Assembly: GCF_000426865.1 (NCBI RefSeq) | Contig: NZ_AUGE01000010.1 | Span: 1-64,000, forward strand | Origin: Citrifermentans bremense R1 | GTDB taxonomy: Bacteria > Desulfobacterota > Desulfuromonadia > Geobacterales > Geobacteraceae | DNA length: 64,000 bases | Direction of reading: 5' to 3' | Shown here: positions 19,599 through 27,963 of the stretch, piece after piece | How the letters are laid out: each line of letters opens with the position of its first letter | Position numbering within the stretch: the first letter of the stretch is position 1 | Notes under the pieces: generated by a model | Told to the model about the DNA's origin: nothing | Databases searched by the model: none | Seen by the model: the letters and a program-made list of their open reading frames with translations, nothing else | Position numbers and translations under genes: made by a program

Positions 19599-20270
19599 AT
19601 GAAAGGCAGACTGCTTACATCGCTTTTGGCCCTGGCCTGTTTCCTTTTCAGCGCCTGCGCCGTGATCACCGTCAACGTCTATTTCCCAGAGAAGGCGGCC
19701 AAGGAGGCGTACAAGTCGCTGGACGACATGCTGTTGAAACCAGGCGAGAAACCGGCAGGAGAGAGCGCTCCGCCAACACCTGTGCCGCTGGAACAGCAAA
19801 AGCCTCAGAGCCGGCTCTTCGACCGGGTGCCATCCCTGTCGCTGGTAGCGCAGGCGTGGGCGGCCGATACGGATGCCGATGCCGATGCCCTTGCCGTGGA
19901 GCTCTCCAGCATGCCGGAAGTGTTGAAGGCCTATGACGAGATGAGCAGCAGGCTCCCCAGGCTTACCGCGCTTTTCAACAGTGGCGCCATAGGGATCTCG
20001 AAGCAGGGGCTGGTGGTCGCGCCGCCGTCGGCAAAGGCGAAGCTGGCGCCGCAGGACGAGAGCCTCCTGGCTGCGGAGAACCAGAGCCGGAAGACTGTGG
20101 TGATGAGCATGGCCAAGGCGATATTGAAGCTGCAAAAACAAAAGGAGACGAAGGAAGCGCTGAACCAGGTGCTGGGACGTGCCGCGGCCACCTTCGCCGA
20201 GACCAAGAGGGAGGCCGCCCACCCCGGGTGGTGGGTGCAGCTGCCGAACGACCGCTGGGTGCAGAAGTAG
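19599..20270 (+). CDS. DUF1318 (YdbL-like) lipoprotein
   Basis: The 223-residue product begins with a lipoprotein signal peptide ending LFSAC (Cys at residue 21). The short segment ITVNVYFPEKA comes straight after the lipidated cysteine, followed by a Pro-rich linker (residues about 48-70). The C-terminal half has DUF1318 landmarks: GAIGISKQGLV, ENQSRK and the terminal GWWVQLPNDRWVQK. YdbL-type proteins work with YdbH and the small lipoprotein YnbE in outer-membrane lipid homeostasis. No separate ynbE was found between the two genes, and the lipidated strand here resembles YnbE (see findings). AAACGGAGG lies upstream of the ATG. Confidence 0.82.
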   Translation: MKGRLLTSLLALACFLFSACAVITVNVYFPEKAAKEAYKSLDDMLLKPGEKPAGESAPPTPVPLEQQKPQSRLFDRVPSLSLVAQAWAADTDADADALAVELSSMPEVLKAYDEMSSRLPRLTALFNSGAIGISKQGLVVAPPSAKAKLAPQDESLLAAENQSRKTVVMSMAKAILKLQKQKETKEALNQVLGRAAATFAETKREAAHPGWWVQLPNDRWVQK

Positions 20271-20300
20271 CTGTGCAAAATTTGAACTGCGTGTTGAATG

Positions 20301-20330
20301 GTTGAAACTGCCTGTTTCAACGCGACTTTT
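20301..20330 (+). terminator. Possible terminator hairpin after the DUF1318 gene
   Basis: GTTGAAAC (20301-20308), loop TGCCT, GTTTCAAC (20314-20321), then GCGACTTTTT. The stem is perfect, but the T-run begins 5 bases late. Confidence 0.5.
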
Positions 20331-20516
20331 TCAGGGAATCTGCCCGGGTTTGTTAGCCAGCTGTTCATTCAAGGGTTTTGCTCGGCGTCGGGGAGTCAGG
20401 AAGGAGCTGCAGCTTTTTCGTATAGTTCCGGTATGTTAGACGAAAATGACGTCTCTGTCGAAGTTGGCACCGCTCTTGTAATAGTAAGGACAGCAGCACA
20501 AAACAAAACCTACTTT

Positions 20517-20558
20517 GCGCCGATGATGGAGCCCTCCTTTCGTCTCGGCGCTTTTTTT
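20517..20558 (+). terminator. Terminator-like hairpin before the convergent oxidoreductase gene
   Basis: GCGCCGA (20517-20523) pairs with TCGGCGC (20545-20551), followed by T7. The rest of the 20271-20586 gap holds no gene that I can support. Confidence 0.65.
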
Positions 20559-20586
20559 GTCCGCATTCTTTTTCCAGCCGGGCTTT

Positions 20587-21936
20587 TCACTCGATCATGT
20601 CTTTCACGTCTGAGATGAAGGTGGGGTAGGTCCAGAGCACCTGGCGCAATTCCCTGTTGCTGATCCCGAACTTGAGGGCCAGCGCGAAGATGTTTATGGT
20701 CTCGCCTGCGTTTTGCCCCAAAAGGTGCGCCCCCAGGATCTTTCCCGTCTCTTCCTCGATGAGCACCTTGTAAAAGCCCCCCTGCTGACCGATGCGGCGC
20801 GACGAGGGCCAGGAATCGGTGGAGCCCCTGTTGATCCGGAACTTCTTTCCCGACTGCCTCGCCTGTGCCTCGGTGAGGCCTACGAAGGAGAGGGGAGGCT
20901 GCGCCTGCGCCATGCTGGGGACCCCCTGGTAGTCGGGGCGCCGCCGGTTGCCGTTCAGGATGTTGTCCGCGGCGACTTCCGCCTCCATGTCCGCGACGGT
21001 CGACAGCAGATATGGGGAGTCGCAGGCGTCGCCTATGGCCCAGACGCGCGGGTTGCTGACGCTCTGCAGGAACTCGTTCACCGTCACCCCGCCTGCGCTC
21101 CTGGCCACAGCGCCCGCCTCCGGGTCAACCGGGTCGAGATCGGGTATGCGTCCCGATGTGTTGACGATGAGGTCGCTGGGAAAGGCCTCGGTGCATCCCC
21201 CCTTGCCGTAGGTCATGAAAGCCCCCTGGACCTTCTCGGCCATGGCGGCGGTTATTCCCGTCACTATGTTGATACCTCTGGCCCGGGCCGCCTTCGCCGC
21301 CAGTTGCGCCATTTCCAGGTCGAAATTCTTCAATACCCGCTCGCCGCGCTGCAGGATGGTGACGTCGGCCCCAGCCGCGCGCGCCACGTGACCGAAGCTG
21401 AGCGCGAGGCAGCCGCCGCCGATGAACAGGACGCGGCGCGGCAGGTTCTTCATCTCCATGAAATCGCTGGTTTCCACCACCAGGCCGGCACCGGGGAAGT
21501 CGAGGGGGGCGGGGCGGGCGCCGGTGGCGATGACGATGGTTTCGGCGCGGACGGTGGTCTCGCTGCCGATGGCGACCGTTTCGGGGGAGAGGAAGCGGGC
21601 GGTGCCGAAGTACATCTTGATCCCCGCCTGCTGGAAAGCCAGCTCGGTCCGCTCCGGCACGCCGTTGCTGAACGCGGATTTGGAACGGATGAGCGCGGGC
21701 CAGTCCATGGCGGCCGGAACGGTGATTCCCTGCCCCGACATCTGCCGTGTCAGATGCACCACCTGCGCCGCCTGCATCAGGTACTTCTCCGGTTCGCAGC
21801 CGTTCCTCCCGCAGGTGCCGCCGTAGGGCTTGTCGTCCACCACCGCGACCTGCCGGCCACCCTTGCGGCAGGCAAGCGCGAGGGTGAAACCCGCCGTCCC
21901 CGTCCCGATCACCAGCACATCCGCCGTTTCCTGCAT
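20587..21936 (-). CDS. Class I pyridine nucleotide-disulfide oxidoreductase-like flavoprotein
   Basis: This 449-residue protein has an N-terminal FAD fold (VLVIGTGTAGFTLAL), a redox cysteine pair CGRNGC about residue 43 in the position of the family's CxxxxC, an NAD(P) fold (VLFIGGGCLALSFG) and a C-terminal dimerisation domain. It resembles mercuric reductase and dihydrolipoamide dehydrogenase relatives. The residues after the second cysteine read EPEK instead of the usual IPSK, and the C-terminal catalytic HPT is YPT. Substrate is therefore uncertain. GGAGG lies upstream of the ATG at 21936. Confidence 0.85.
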   Translation of the reverse strand: MQETADVLVIGTGTAGFTLALACRKGGRQVAVVDDKPYGGTCGRNGCEPEKYLMQAAQVVHLTRQMSGQGITVPAAMDWPALIRSKSAFSNGVPERTELAFQQAGIKMYFGTARFLSPETVAIGSETTVRAETIVIATGARPAPLDFPGAGLVVETSDFMEMKNLPRRVLFIGGGCLALSFGHVARAAGADVTILQRGERVLKNFDLEMAQLAAKAARARGINIVTGITAAMAEKVQGAFMTYGKGGCTEAFPSDLIVNTSGRIPDLDPVDPEAGAVARSAGGVTVNEFLQSVSNPRVWAIGDACDSPYLLSTVADMEAEVAADNILNGNRRRPDYQGVPSMAQAQPPLSFVGLTEAQARQSGKKFRINRGSTDSWPSSRRIGQQGGFYKVLIEEETGKILGAHLLGQNAGETINIFALALKFGISNRELRQVLWTYPTFISDVKDMIE

Positions 21937-21966
21937 GAGCGCCTCCTTTGTCGGACCCAGGACTTT

Positions 21967-22437
21967 TCAGGCCAGCAGAAGCCGCCCCAAGGAGGCGCGG
22001 GCCGCCGATCCCGAGATGTCCGGCATGATCTCCAACTCCAGCACCGTAACCCCTGCCAACTCCATCGTGAATTCCTCCTGCTCGACGGTGGTGCCGGGAG
22101 GGGAGAAGGTGAACTGCTGCCGCACGATCTCGCGGAAGCTTTTGCCGTCCGGGGACCAGCGGAGCACGAACTCCTGCGTTCTAGACAGCTGCTCCTCGTT
22201 GATCAGGAGGTAGATGCGGGAGAGACGCTGCGGCTGATCGAAAAGAATCCGGATCATCTGGGGGCCCGGTCCCGCCGCACGCCACCCCGGTGCCCCGACC
22301 GGCTTGAGCGCTGCGTCTATCGGCTGTGCCGGGTCCTCGGAGCTGATTTCAACGCTGGCTATGTTACCTAAGTCGAGCCACTTGGTGCCGCCCCTGGGTT
22401 CCTCCCGGGACTCGCGTGAGATGATGGTCTTGCGCAT
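21967..22437 (-). CDS. Carbohydrate-binding / discoidin-like domain protein
   Basis: This 156-residue soluble protein has no signal peptide. The middle (IRILFDQPQRLSRIYLLI, then TQEFVLRWSPDGKSF) follows the pattern of F5/8 type C (discoidin) beta-sandwich domains. It is probably a ligand-binding single-domain protein, but no ligand can be named. The ATG at 22437 is preceded by GGAGG. It lies between the flavoprotein and a broken membrane gene, all leftward. Confidence 0.6.
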   Translation of the reverse strand: MRKTIISRESREEPRGGTKWLDLGNIASVEISSEDPAQPIDAALKPVGAPGWRAAGPGPQMIRILFDQPQRLSRIYLLINEEQLSRTQEFVLRWSPDGKSFREIVRQQFTFSPPGTTVEQEEFTMELAGVTVLELEIMPDISGSAARASLGRLLLA

Positions 22438-22449
22438 GTGAACCTCCTT

Positions 22450-22669
22450 TCAGGCTGTTTTGAGGAAATATACGACGAACCAGCAGACGATGAGCACCGC
22501 TTCCGCCGCGGCGTCGGCCAGGTAGATGGGGGAGATGACGCGTCTTGACGAGCCAAAGGTCGGTCTTCGGTCCGGTCACGGCCATGAAGGTGTCGATGCT
22601 GAAAAGCGGCCAGACCCCGGTGAGCAGGAAGTAAATCCCTTGGATTATGGCGAGGGTTTCGGCTGTCAC
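22450..22669 (-). pseudogene. Small membrane protein gene broken by an internal deletion/frameshift
   Basis: A GTG at 22669 overlaps the radC stop as GTGA and opens a hydrophobic frame (TLAIIQGIYFLLTGVWPLF... ending TDLWLVKT). After the bases near 22543 the frame loses its membrane character and would run on through the next gene. In another frame from the same point a hydrophobic sequence resumes (RVISPIYLADAAAEAVLIV...) and stops at 22450 with FLKTA. The two halves fit the first and last helices of one four-helix protein with the middle missing. That middle segment is recalled from similar proteins and was not checked. Confidence 0.65.
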
Positions 22670-23361
22670 AGCCGGCCGTGTTCCGCAAAGCTGTAGAACT
22701 CGTTTTCGCCGATGATGATGTGGTCCAGCACCCTGATCCCCAAGAGCTGTCCCGCCTCGCACAGGCGGCGGGTCACTTCCATGTCTTCGGGGCTTGGGGC
22801 CGGGTCTCCGGTGGGATGGTTGTGCAAGAGGATCATCGCGGCGGCTGAGTTGCGTACCGCGACGTTGAAGACTTCCCGGGGGTGGACGATGCTCTGGTTC
22901 AGCGACCCCTCAGAGATCTGGGCGCGGGAGATGATGCGGTTCTTGCCGTCCAGAAGCAGCGCCATGAACTGCTCCTTGTGCCTGTCTCTGAATTCCGGGT
23001 TCAGGTGCTCGAAGACTTGGGAAGCGGAGGTGAAGCGGGTGAGTGACTCGATGGGGCGGCGGTCTCTTTCCTTGATGCGCCGTGCGAGGTCGAGCGCCGC
23101 GAGGATGCAGGTGGCCTTGGCGGGGCCGATCCCTTTCACCTTCTGGAGCTCGCTGCAGGAGGCGTCGGCTAAAAGGCTCAGCGAGCCAAACTGGAGCATC
23201 AGCTCGCGCCCCAAATCGAGGGCGCTGCGTCTGCTGGCTGCGTCGCCGCTTTTCAGGATCAAGGCGAGGAGTTCCGCCTCGGAGAGAAACGACACTCCAT
23301 GCTGCATGAGTTTCTCCCGAGGTCGCTCTTTCTCGGGCCAGCACTTGATTCCGCCGCTCAT
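22666..23361 (-). CDS. radC: RadC-family JAMM protein
   Basis: This 231-residue member of the RadC (UPF0758) family has an N-terminal helix-hairpin-helix segment (KVKGIGPAKA) and a C-terminal JAB/MPN domain with the complete zinc site HNHPTGDPAPSPED. RadC proteins are historically linked to DNA repair, but their biochemical role is unsettled. The ATG at 23361 follows GGGAGG; an upstream in-frame extension is not conserved-looking. Its stop overlaps the start of the broken membrane gene. Confidence 0.93.
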   Translation of the reverse strand: MSGGIKCWPEKERPREKLMQHGVSFLSEAELLALILKSGDAASRRSALDLGRELMLQFGSLSLLADASCSELQKVKGIGPAKATCILAALDLARRIKERDRRPIESLTRFTSASQVFEHLNPEFRDRHKEQFMALLLDGKNRIISRAQISEGSLNQSIVHPREVFNVAVRNSAAAMILLHNHPTGDPAPSPEDMEVTRRLCEAGQLLGIRVLDHIIIGENEFYSFAEHGRL

Positions 23362-23445
23362 ATGACCTCCCCCGCCGGGTGCCTGGCGGAAAAAACAAAG
23401 GTCAATCATAACCGAAGAGGGGGAGTTTGCCAGACGCAGCAAAAA

Positions 23446-24261
23446 CTAGAAGATAGGGAAGAAGATCAGGGCGAGGGCGCCGCCGCCGGCGATGATGCGG
23501 TACCAGACGAAGGGGTAGAGGGAGTCGCGCTGCACCAGCTTCAGCAGGAAAGCGACGCTCAAAAAGCCGAACACGGCGGAGGTGGAGATGCCGATCAGAA
23601 GCGGGAGCTCTTCGCCGGCGGGGATTCCCGTCTGCACCAGGTGCCCCACCTTCAAAAGGGCGGCGCCGGCTACGATGGGAAGGGAGATGAGGAAGGAGAA
23701 GCGGGCCGCGGACTCGCGGTGAAAGCCCAGAAGCAGGGCAGCGGTGATGGTGATCCCGGAGCGGGAGACCCCCGGCAGCAGTGCCAGGCATTGGGCCAGC
23801 CCGATCACCAGGGCGCACTTCAGGGTGAGCCGGTCCACCCTCCAGCGCTTGGCGCCGGCGGTGTCGGCGAAAGCGAGCAGAAGGCCGAAAAAAACGAGGA
23901 GCGCCGCTATCGTCGCCGGGCTTTTGCGGAACATCTCGTCTATCGGCCCCTCCAGCATCTTTCCCGCTATGGCAGCGGGTATGGTGGCCGCAATGATGTA
24001 AAAAGGAAGCCGCCGCGCCGGGGTGTTGAGCCCGCTGCGGCAGGCAGCTACGAAGTTGCCGGTCAGCTCGAGAATGTCGCGCCAGAAGTAGAGGGCCAAG
24101 GCGAGGAAGGTTCCGATATGGAGCGCAACGTCGAAGGTGAGTCCCGACTCGGGCCAGTTCAGGAATTTCGGGATCAAGATGAGATGGGCCGAGCTGCTGA
24201 TGGGGAGGACTTCGGTCAGTCCCTGCAGCGTTCCCAGTACTGCGGCATGTAGAGGGTTCAT
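23446..24261 (-). CDS. uppP: Undecaprenyl-diphosphatase
   Basis: This inner-membrane enzyme recycles the lipid carrier for peptidoglycan by removing phosphate from undecaprenyl diphosphate. The 271-residue product has the BacA/UppP motifs QGLTEVLPISSSAHL near the N-terminus and PGVSRSGITI near residue 165, among about eight hydrophobic helices. Overexpression of this family gives bacitracin resistance. It is transcribed away from the phosphate operon that begins at 24453. Confidence 0.97.
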   Translation of the reverse strand: MNPLHAAVLGTLQGLTEVLPISSSAHLILIPKFLNWPESGLTFDVALHIGTFLALALYFWRDILELTGNFVAACRSGLNTPARRLPFYIIAATIPAAIAGKMLEGPIDEMFRKSPATIAALLVFFGLLLAFADTAGAKRWRVDRLTLKCALVIGLAQCLALLPGVSRSGITITAALLLGFHRESAARFSFLISLPIVAGAALLKVGHLVQTGIPAGEELPLLIGISTSAVFGFLSVAFLLKLVQRDSLYPFVWYRIIAGGGALALIFFPIF

Positions 24262-24371
24262 GCGTCTAACTCCCTGTCGATAAACGATCCGGCACGATAA
24301 GCGAAACCGGCGCAGAAATCAAGAGGTAAACGGAGATAAGTTAATTAGACGAGGTGCATTACATATTTCAT

Positions 24372-24400
24372 TGTTTAACATTTGTTACAAATATGTTACA
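24372..24400 (+). promoter_or_regulatory. Pho-box-like triple direct repeat upstream of the phosphate operon
   Basis: Three 7-mers start exactly 11 bases apart: TGTTTAA (24372), TGTTACA (24383) and TGTTACA (24394), separated by 4-base AT-rich spacers. The spacing is that of PhoB boxes, although the heptamer differs from the E. coli CTGTCAT. Confidence 0.55.
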
Positions 24401-24452
24401 TGTGCACAGTTTTGAACACAATCGGCTGCAGGCCGCTACTTGGAGGGACGAA

Positions 24453-25070
24453 ATGTTTGGGTTGATACCGAAGGAAGAGAAGTTTTTCGCCATGTTCAGG
24501 GACATGTCTCACAACATCATCGAGGGTGCGCAACTCTTGAAGGACATGCTGGACAACTTCGACGACCCGGTGGCGAGCCAGCGCAAGATCAAAGAGATTG
24601 AGCACAAGGGCGACACCATCACCCACGACATCATCAAAAAGCTGAACAAGAGCTTCATCACCCCCTTCGACCGGGAAGACATCTACGCCCTCTCCTCGGC
24701 GCTGGACGACATCCTCGACCTGATCGACGCCTCGGCGCAGCGCTTCGTCATGTACAACGTGGAGAAGCCGACCCCCGAATCCAAGGAACTCGCCTTCCTC
24801 ATCCTCAAGTCCTGCCAGACCATCGACAAGACGGTGGCGCTCCTGGGCGGGAAGCTGGAGCCGATCAGCGCCTACTGCATCGAGGTCAACGCCTTGGAGA
24901 ACGAAGCGGACCGCGTCTGCCGCGAGGCGATCAGCCGCCTCTTCGCCCAGGAGAAGGACCCGATCCAGCTCATCAAGTGGAAAGAGATCTACGAGACCCT
25001 GGAAACCGCGACGGACAAATGCGAGGACGCAGCCAACATCCTGGAAAGCGTGGTGGTAAAAAATGCCTGA
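24453..25070 (+). CDS. DUF47 (PhoU-like) family protein
   Basis: This 205-residue helical cytoplasmic protein is of the DUF47/TIGR00153 type. Acidic PhoU-like metal motifs are visible as EHKGD and ENEADRVCREA. These proteins are typically encoded next to Pit transporters and modulate phosphate uptake. The start at 24453 (MFGLIPKEEKFF) is the family start and follows GGAGGGACG; an in-frame upstream extension to 24354 runs through the Pho-box-like repeats. It overlaps pit by 8 bases. Confidence 0.93.
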   Translation: MFGLIPKEEKFFAMFRDMSHNIIEGAQLLKDMLDNFDDPVASQRKIKEIEHKGDTITHDIIKKLNKSFITPFDREDIYALSSALDDILDLIDASAQRFVMYNVEKPTPESKELAFLILKSCQTIDKTVALLGGKLEPISAYCIEVNALENEADRVCREAISRLFAQEKDPIQLIKWKEIYETLETATDKCEDAANILESVVVKNA

Positions 25071-26064
25071 GGTCACATTAGTCTTGCTGGTTGCGGTAAT
25101 AGCCGCGGCGCTTTTGTTCGACTACATAAACGGCTTCCACGATACGGCCAACGCCATCGCCACCTGCGTTTCCACCCGCGCCCTCACGGTCAGGACCGCC
25201 ATCTTCATGGCTGCCGGCCTCAACTTCGTCGGGGCCATGATCTCGACCAAGGTGGCCGCGACCATAGGGAAGGGGATCGTGGACGCCAACAATATCACCC
25301 AGGTGGTGGTGCTGGCCGGGATCCTGGGGGCGATCATCTGGAACCTGATCACCTGGTACTACGGTCTTCCCTCCTCCTCCTCGCACGCCATCATCGGCGG
25401 GCTGGCGGGTTCGGTCGTGGCGCATGCCGGCACCTCCGCGCTGCACTGGGCGGGGTTGAAGAAGATCATCACCGTGCTGATTCTCTCCCCGGTCGTCGGC
25501 GCCTTCTTCGGTTTTCTCTTCATGGTCATCATGATGTGGACCTTCAGGAACAAGGCACCCTACACGCTCAACAAGGTGTTCCGCAAGCTGCAGATCCTCT
25601 CCGCGGCCGTAATGGCCTTCTCCCACGGCACTGCCGACGCGCAGAAGTCCATGGGGGTCATTACCATGGCGCTGGTCAGCTACGGCAGCCTCGCGACCTT
25701 CGAGGTTCCCAATTGGGTGAAGCTTTCCTGTGCCGTTGCCATGGGGCTTGGCACCGCGGCGGGCGGCTGGAGGATCATCAAGACGGTGGGGCACGATTTC
25801 GTCAAGCTGCAGCCGGTGCACGGCTTCTGCGTCGAGACCGCTTCGGCGGGGGTTATCCTGGGCGCTTCCGCCATGGGGCTTCCCACCTCGACCACCCACG
25901 TGATCACCTCGTCCATCCTGGGGGTGGGGCTCTCCAAGAGGCTCTCCGCCGTCAACTGGGGTGTCGCCTCCCGCATCGTCACGGCCTGGGTCATCACCAT
26001 ACCAGCCTCGGCAAGCGTCGGCTTTGTAAGCTACATGATATTCTCGCCGTTTCTTGGGAAGTAA
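25063..26064 (+). CDS. pit: Inorganic phosphate transporter, Pit family
   Basis: This 333-residue inner-membrane, low-affinity metal-phosphate:proton symporter has about ten hydrophobic segments. The duplicated PiT signatures are visible as FDYINGFHDTANAIATCVSTR near the N-terminus and AFSHGTADAQKSMGVI near residue 190, plus GLPTSTTHVITSSI. Translation is likely coupled to the DUF47 gene through the ATG overlap. A perfect terminator follows. Confidence 0.96.
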   Translation: MPEVTLVLLVAVIAAALLFDYINGFHDTANAIATCVSTRALTVRTAIFMAAGLNFVGAMISTKVAATIGKGIVDANNITQVVVLAGILGAIIWNLITWYYGLPSSSSHAIIGGLAGSVVAHAGTSALHWAGLKKIITVLILSPVVGAFFGFLFMVIMMWTFRNKAPYTLNKVFRKLQILSAAVMAFSHGTADAQKSMGVITMALVSYGSLATFEVPNWVKLSCAVAMGLGTAAGGWRIIKTVGHDFVKLQPVHGFCVETASAGVILGASAMGLPTSTTHVITSSILGVGLSKRLSAVNWGVASRIVTAWVITIPASASVGFVSYMIFSPFLGK

Positions 26065-26090
26065 AAGGGAAACAGATAACGAAGTGACTT

Positions 26091-26125
26091 CGGGAGCGGT
26101 TGAGAAACCGCTCCCGATTTTTTTT
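26091..26125 (+). terminator. Terminator of the DUF47-pit operon
   Basis: A perfect 11-bp stem (CGGGAGCGGTT / AACCGCTCCCG) closes a GAGA tetraloop at 26102-26105, followed by AT8. Confidence 0.95.
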
Positions 26126-26133
26126 ACGCGGGA

Positions 26134-26616
26134 TTAATCCAGTTCTTCCCCGACCTCCGCCATCTCCTTGGCGATCTCGACCTGGGCCGCGTCCTTTGAG
26201 CGGAAGCGGAGCACCAGGTAATAGCAAAGGAAGTAAGCGATGACGGCGCATATGAAGCCGATCAGGGAAGAGCCCAGGATGAGGGATTTGGCGTAACGCT
26301 CCAGGTTGTGCCATTCCAGCCCTGAGATCTTGAACTCGGTGCTGCGAGCGCCGGTCAGGAACGCGCCGAGCTTGTAGCTCACGCCTAGTATCGGGACGAT
26401 GGTGATCGGGGTGTTGACCCAGGCGCCGGTGACGCAGGTGAGTTTGTTGAGCCTGAAGATGAAGGCGGCCGCGATGGCCAGGGGAGTGTGCAGACCGAAG
26501 AAGGGGGTAAAGCTGATGAATACGCCGACTGCAAAGCCGGCTGCAATGTGCCCCGGATGGCTGTCCAGCGAGAGTATGCTGTAAATCCTTTTTTTCCAGA
26601 GCTCTTTGTTAAACAA
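26134..26616 (-). CDS. DUF2062 membrane protein
   Basis: This 160-residue protein has the DUF2062 landmarks SHPGHIAAGFAVGVFISFTPFFGLHT and NTPITIVPI in shortened view, with membrane segments at about residues 22-55, 65-85 and 115-138. Function is unknown; the family is common and usually stands alone. It converges with pit at the shared terminator. No obvious ribosome site beyond AGGTGAC lies before the ATG. Confidence 0.85.
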   Translation of the reverse strand: MFNKELWKKRIYSILSLDSHPGHIAAGFAVGVFISFTPFFGLHTPLAIAAAFIFRLNKLTCVTGAWVNTPITIVPILGVSYKLGAFLTGARSTEFKISGLEWHNLERYAKSLILGSSLIGFICAVIAYFLCYYLVLRFRSKDAAQVEIAKEMAEVGEELD

Positions 26617-26767
26617 CAGGTCACCTCAAAATTTCGGCACAGTCTAAGGGCCCACCCTCTCTTTGTCAATTGATTTGAGCTATGACAGCAAGGTCAACTG
26701 AATTGCCATGGTCAAGGAATCATGTTAGTATCCCTTTCTTTTATTAAACCAACTAGATGGTGTTCTG

Positions 26768-27889
26768 ATGCGCAAGGAACTGCTTAAAAAGGTAAAACGG
26801 GTCGTGGTGAAGATCGGATCCGGCGTCCTGACCGGCGAAAACGGCGGGGTCGACCCGCGCTTTCTGGACGGGCTCGCGGCGCAGGTTGCGGAGTTGAGCG
26901 GGCAGGGGACCGAGGTGGTGATCGTCTCCTCCGGGGCCGTGGCGGCAGGGCGCCAGGCGCTGGGGCTCCCGGACCGCCCGAGGACCCTTCCCCAGAAGCA
27001 GGCCGCCGCCGCGGTGGGGCAGTCCCGGTTGATGCGGGCGTACGAGGAGGCCTTCTCTTCCTACGAGCTCAAGGTGGCCCAGATACTTTTGACGCGCGAC
27101 GACCTGGCCAACAGGCGCCGCTTCCAGAACGCCCGCGGGACCCTGGACACCCTTTTAGCCTGCGGCATCATCCCGGTCATCAACGAAAACGACACCGTCG
27201 TGGTCGACGAGCTAAAGTTCGGCGACAACGACAACCTTTCGGCGCTGGTGACCAACCTGGTCGAGGCGCAGCTCCTTTTGATCATGACCGACATCGACGG
27301 CCTCTACACCGCCGACCCGCGCACCGACCCGAACGCCACCCTGATCCACCAGGTGGGCGCGGTAACCCGGGAGCTTGAGCGCGGCGCCGGCGGCAGCGGC
27401 ACAAACGTCGGCACCGGCGGCATGGCCACGAAGCTCGCCGCGGCCAAGAAGGTGGTCAAGTCCGGGGTGGCGGCCATCATCTTCGCCGGGCGTGGGGAGC
27501 GTACGCTCTCGCGCGTGATGAAGGGGGAGCTCCTTGGCACCCTGTTCCTGCCGGCCGGCGAGTCGCTGAATAGGCGCAAACACTGGATCGCATTCACCAT
27601 CAAGCCCGCCGGCTCCATCGTCGTCGACGCGGGGGCGCGCGACGTCCTCTCCCGGCACGGCAGGAGCCTCCTTCCTTCCGGCATCGCCCAGGTCGAGGGG
27701 CGCTTCGACCGCGGCGCCTGCGTCCGAGTGCTCGACCCCGAGGGAGTAGAGTTCGCGCGCGGCATCACCGATTATTCGAGCCAGGAGGTGGAAAAGATCC
27801 GCGGCCACCAAAGCAGCGAGATCGAGGGGATCCTCGGTTTCCGCTACGGCGACGACGTCATCCACCGGGACAATCTCGTCCTTTTGTAA
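26768..27889 (+). CDS. proB: Glutamate 5-kinase
   Basis: First enzyme of proline synthesis; it phosphorylates glutamate with ATP and is normally inhibited by proline. The 373-residue product has the amino acid kinase fold ([43 protein letters not shown]) and a C-terminal PUA domain from about residue 280. It lies just upstream of proA, giving a proBA pair, with nadD-rsfS-rlmH behind it. Confidence 0.97.
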   Translation: MRKELLKKVKRVVVKIGSGVLTGENGGVDPRFLDGLAAQVAELSGQGTEVVIVSSGAVAAGRQALGLPDRPRTLPQKQAAAAVGQSRLMRAYEEAFSSYELKVAQILLTRDDLANRRRFQNARGTLDTLLACGIIPVINENDTVVVDELKFGDNDNLSALVTNLVEAQLLLIMTDIDGLYTADPRTDPNATLIHQVGAVTRELERGAGGSGTNVGTGGMATKLAAAKKVVKSGVAAIIFAGRGERTLSRVMKGELLGTLFLPAGESLNRRKHWIAFTIKPAGSIVVDAGARDVLSRHGRSLLPSGIAQVEGRFDRGACVRVLDPEGVEFARGITDYSSQEVEKIRGHQSSEIEGILGFRYGDDVIHRDNLVLL

Positions 27890-27899
27890 TTGATCCCTC

Positions 27900-27920
27900 C
27901 CCCTCCCTTCACGGGAGGGG
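27900..27920. repeat. GC-rich inverted repeat between proB and proA
   Basis: CCCCTCCC, loop TTCAC, GGGAGGGG. No T-run follows, so it is more likely a repeat or mRNA-stabilising hairpin than a terminator. Confidence 0.5.
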
Positions 27921-27963
27921 GGACGCAGTGTGCTCCTGCAGGAGAATAAGGAGGAACTACATA

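Noticed and set aside
20298-20618. 106-codon frame between the DUF1318 gene and the flavoprotein gene
   Set aside because: It runs through two hairpins and a T-run, has no ribosome site, and no recognisable domain.
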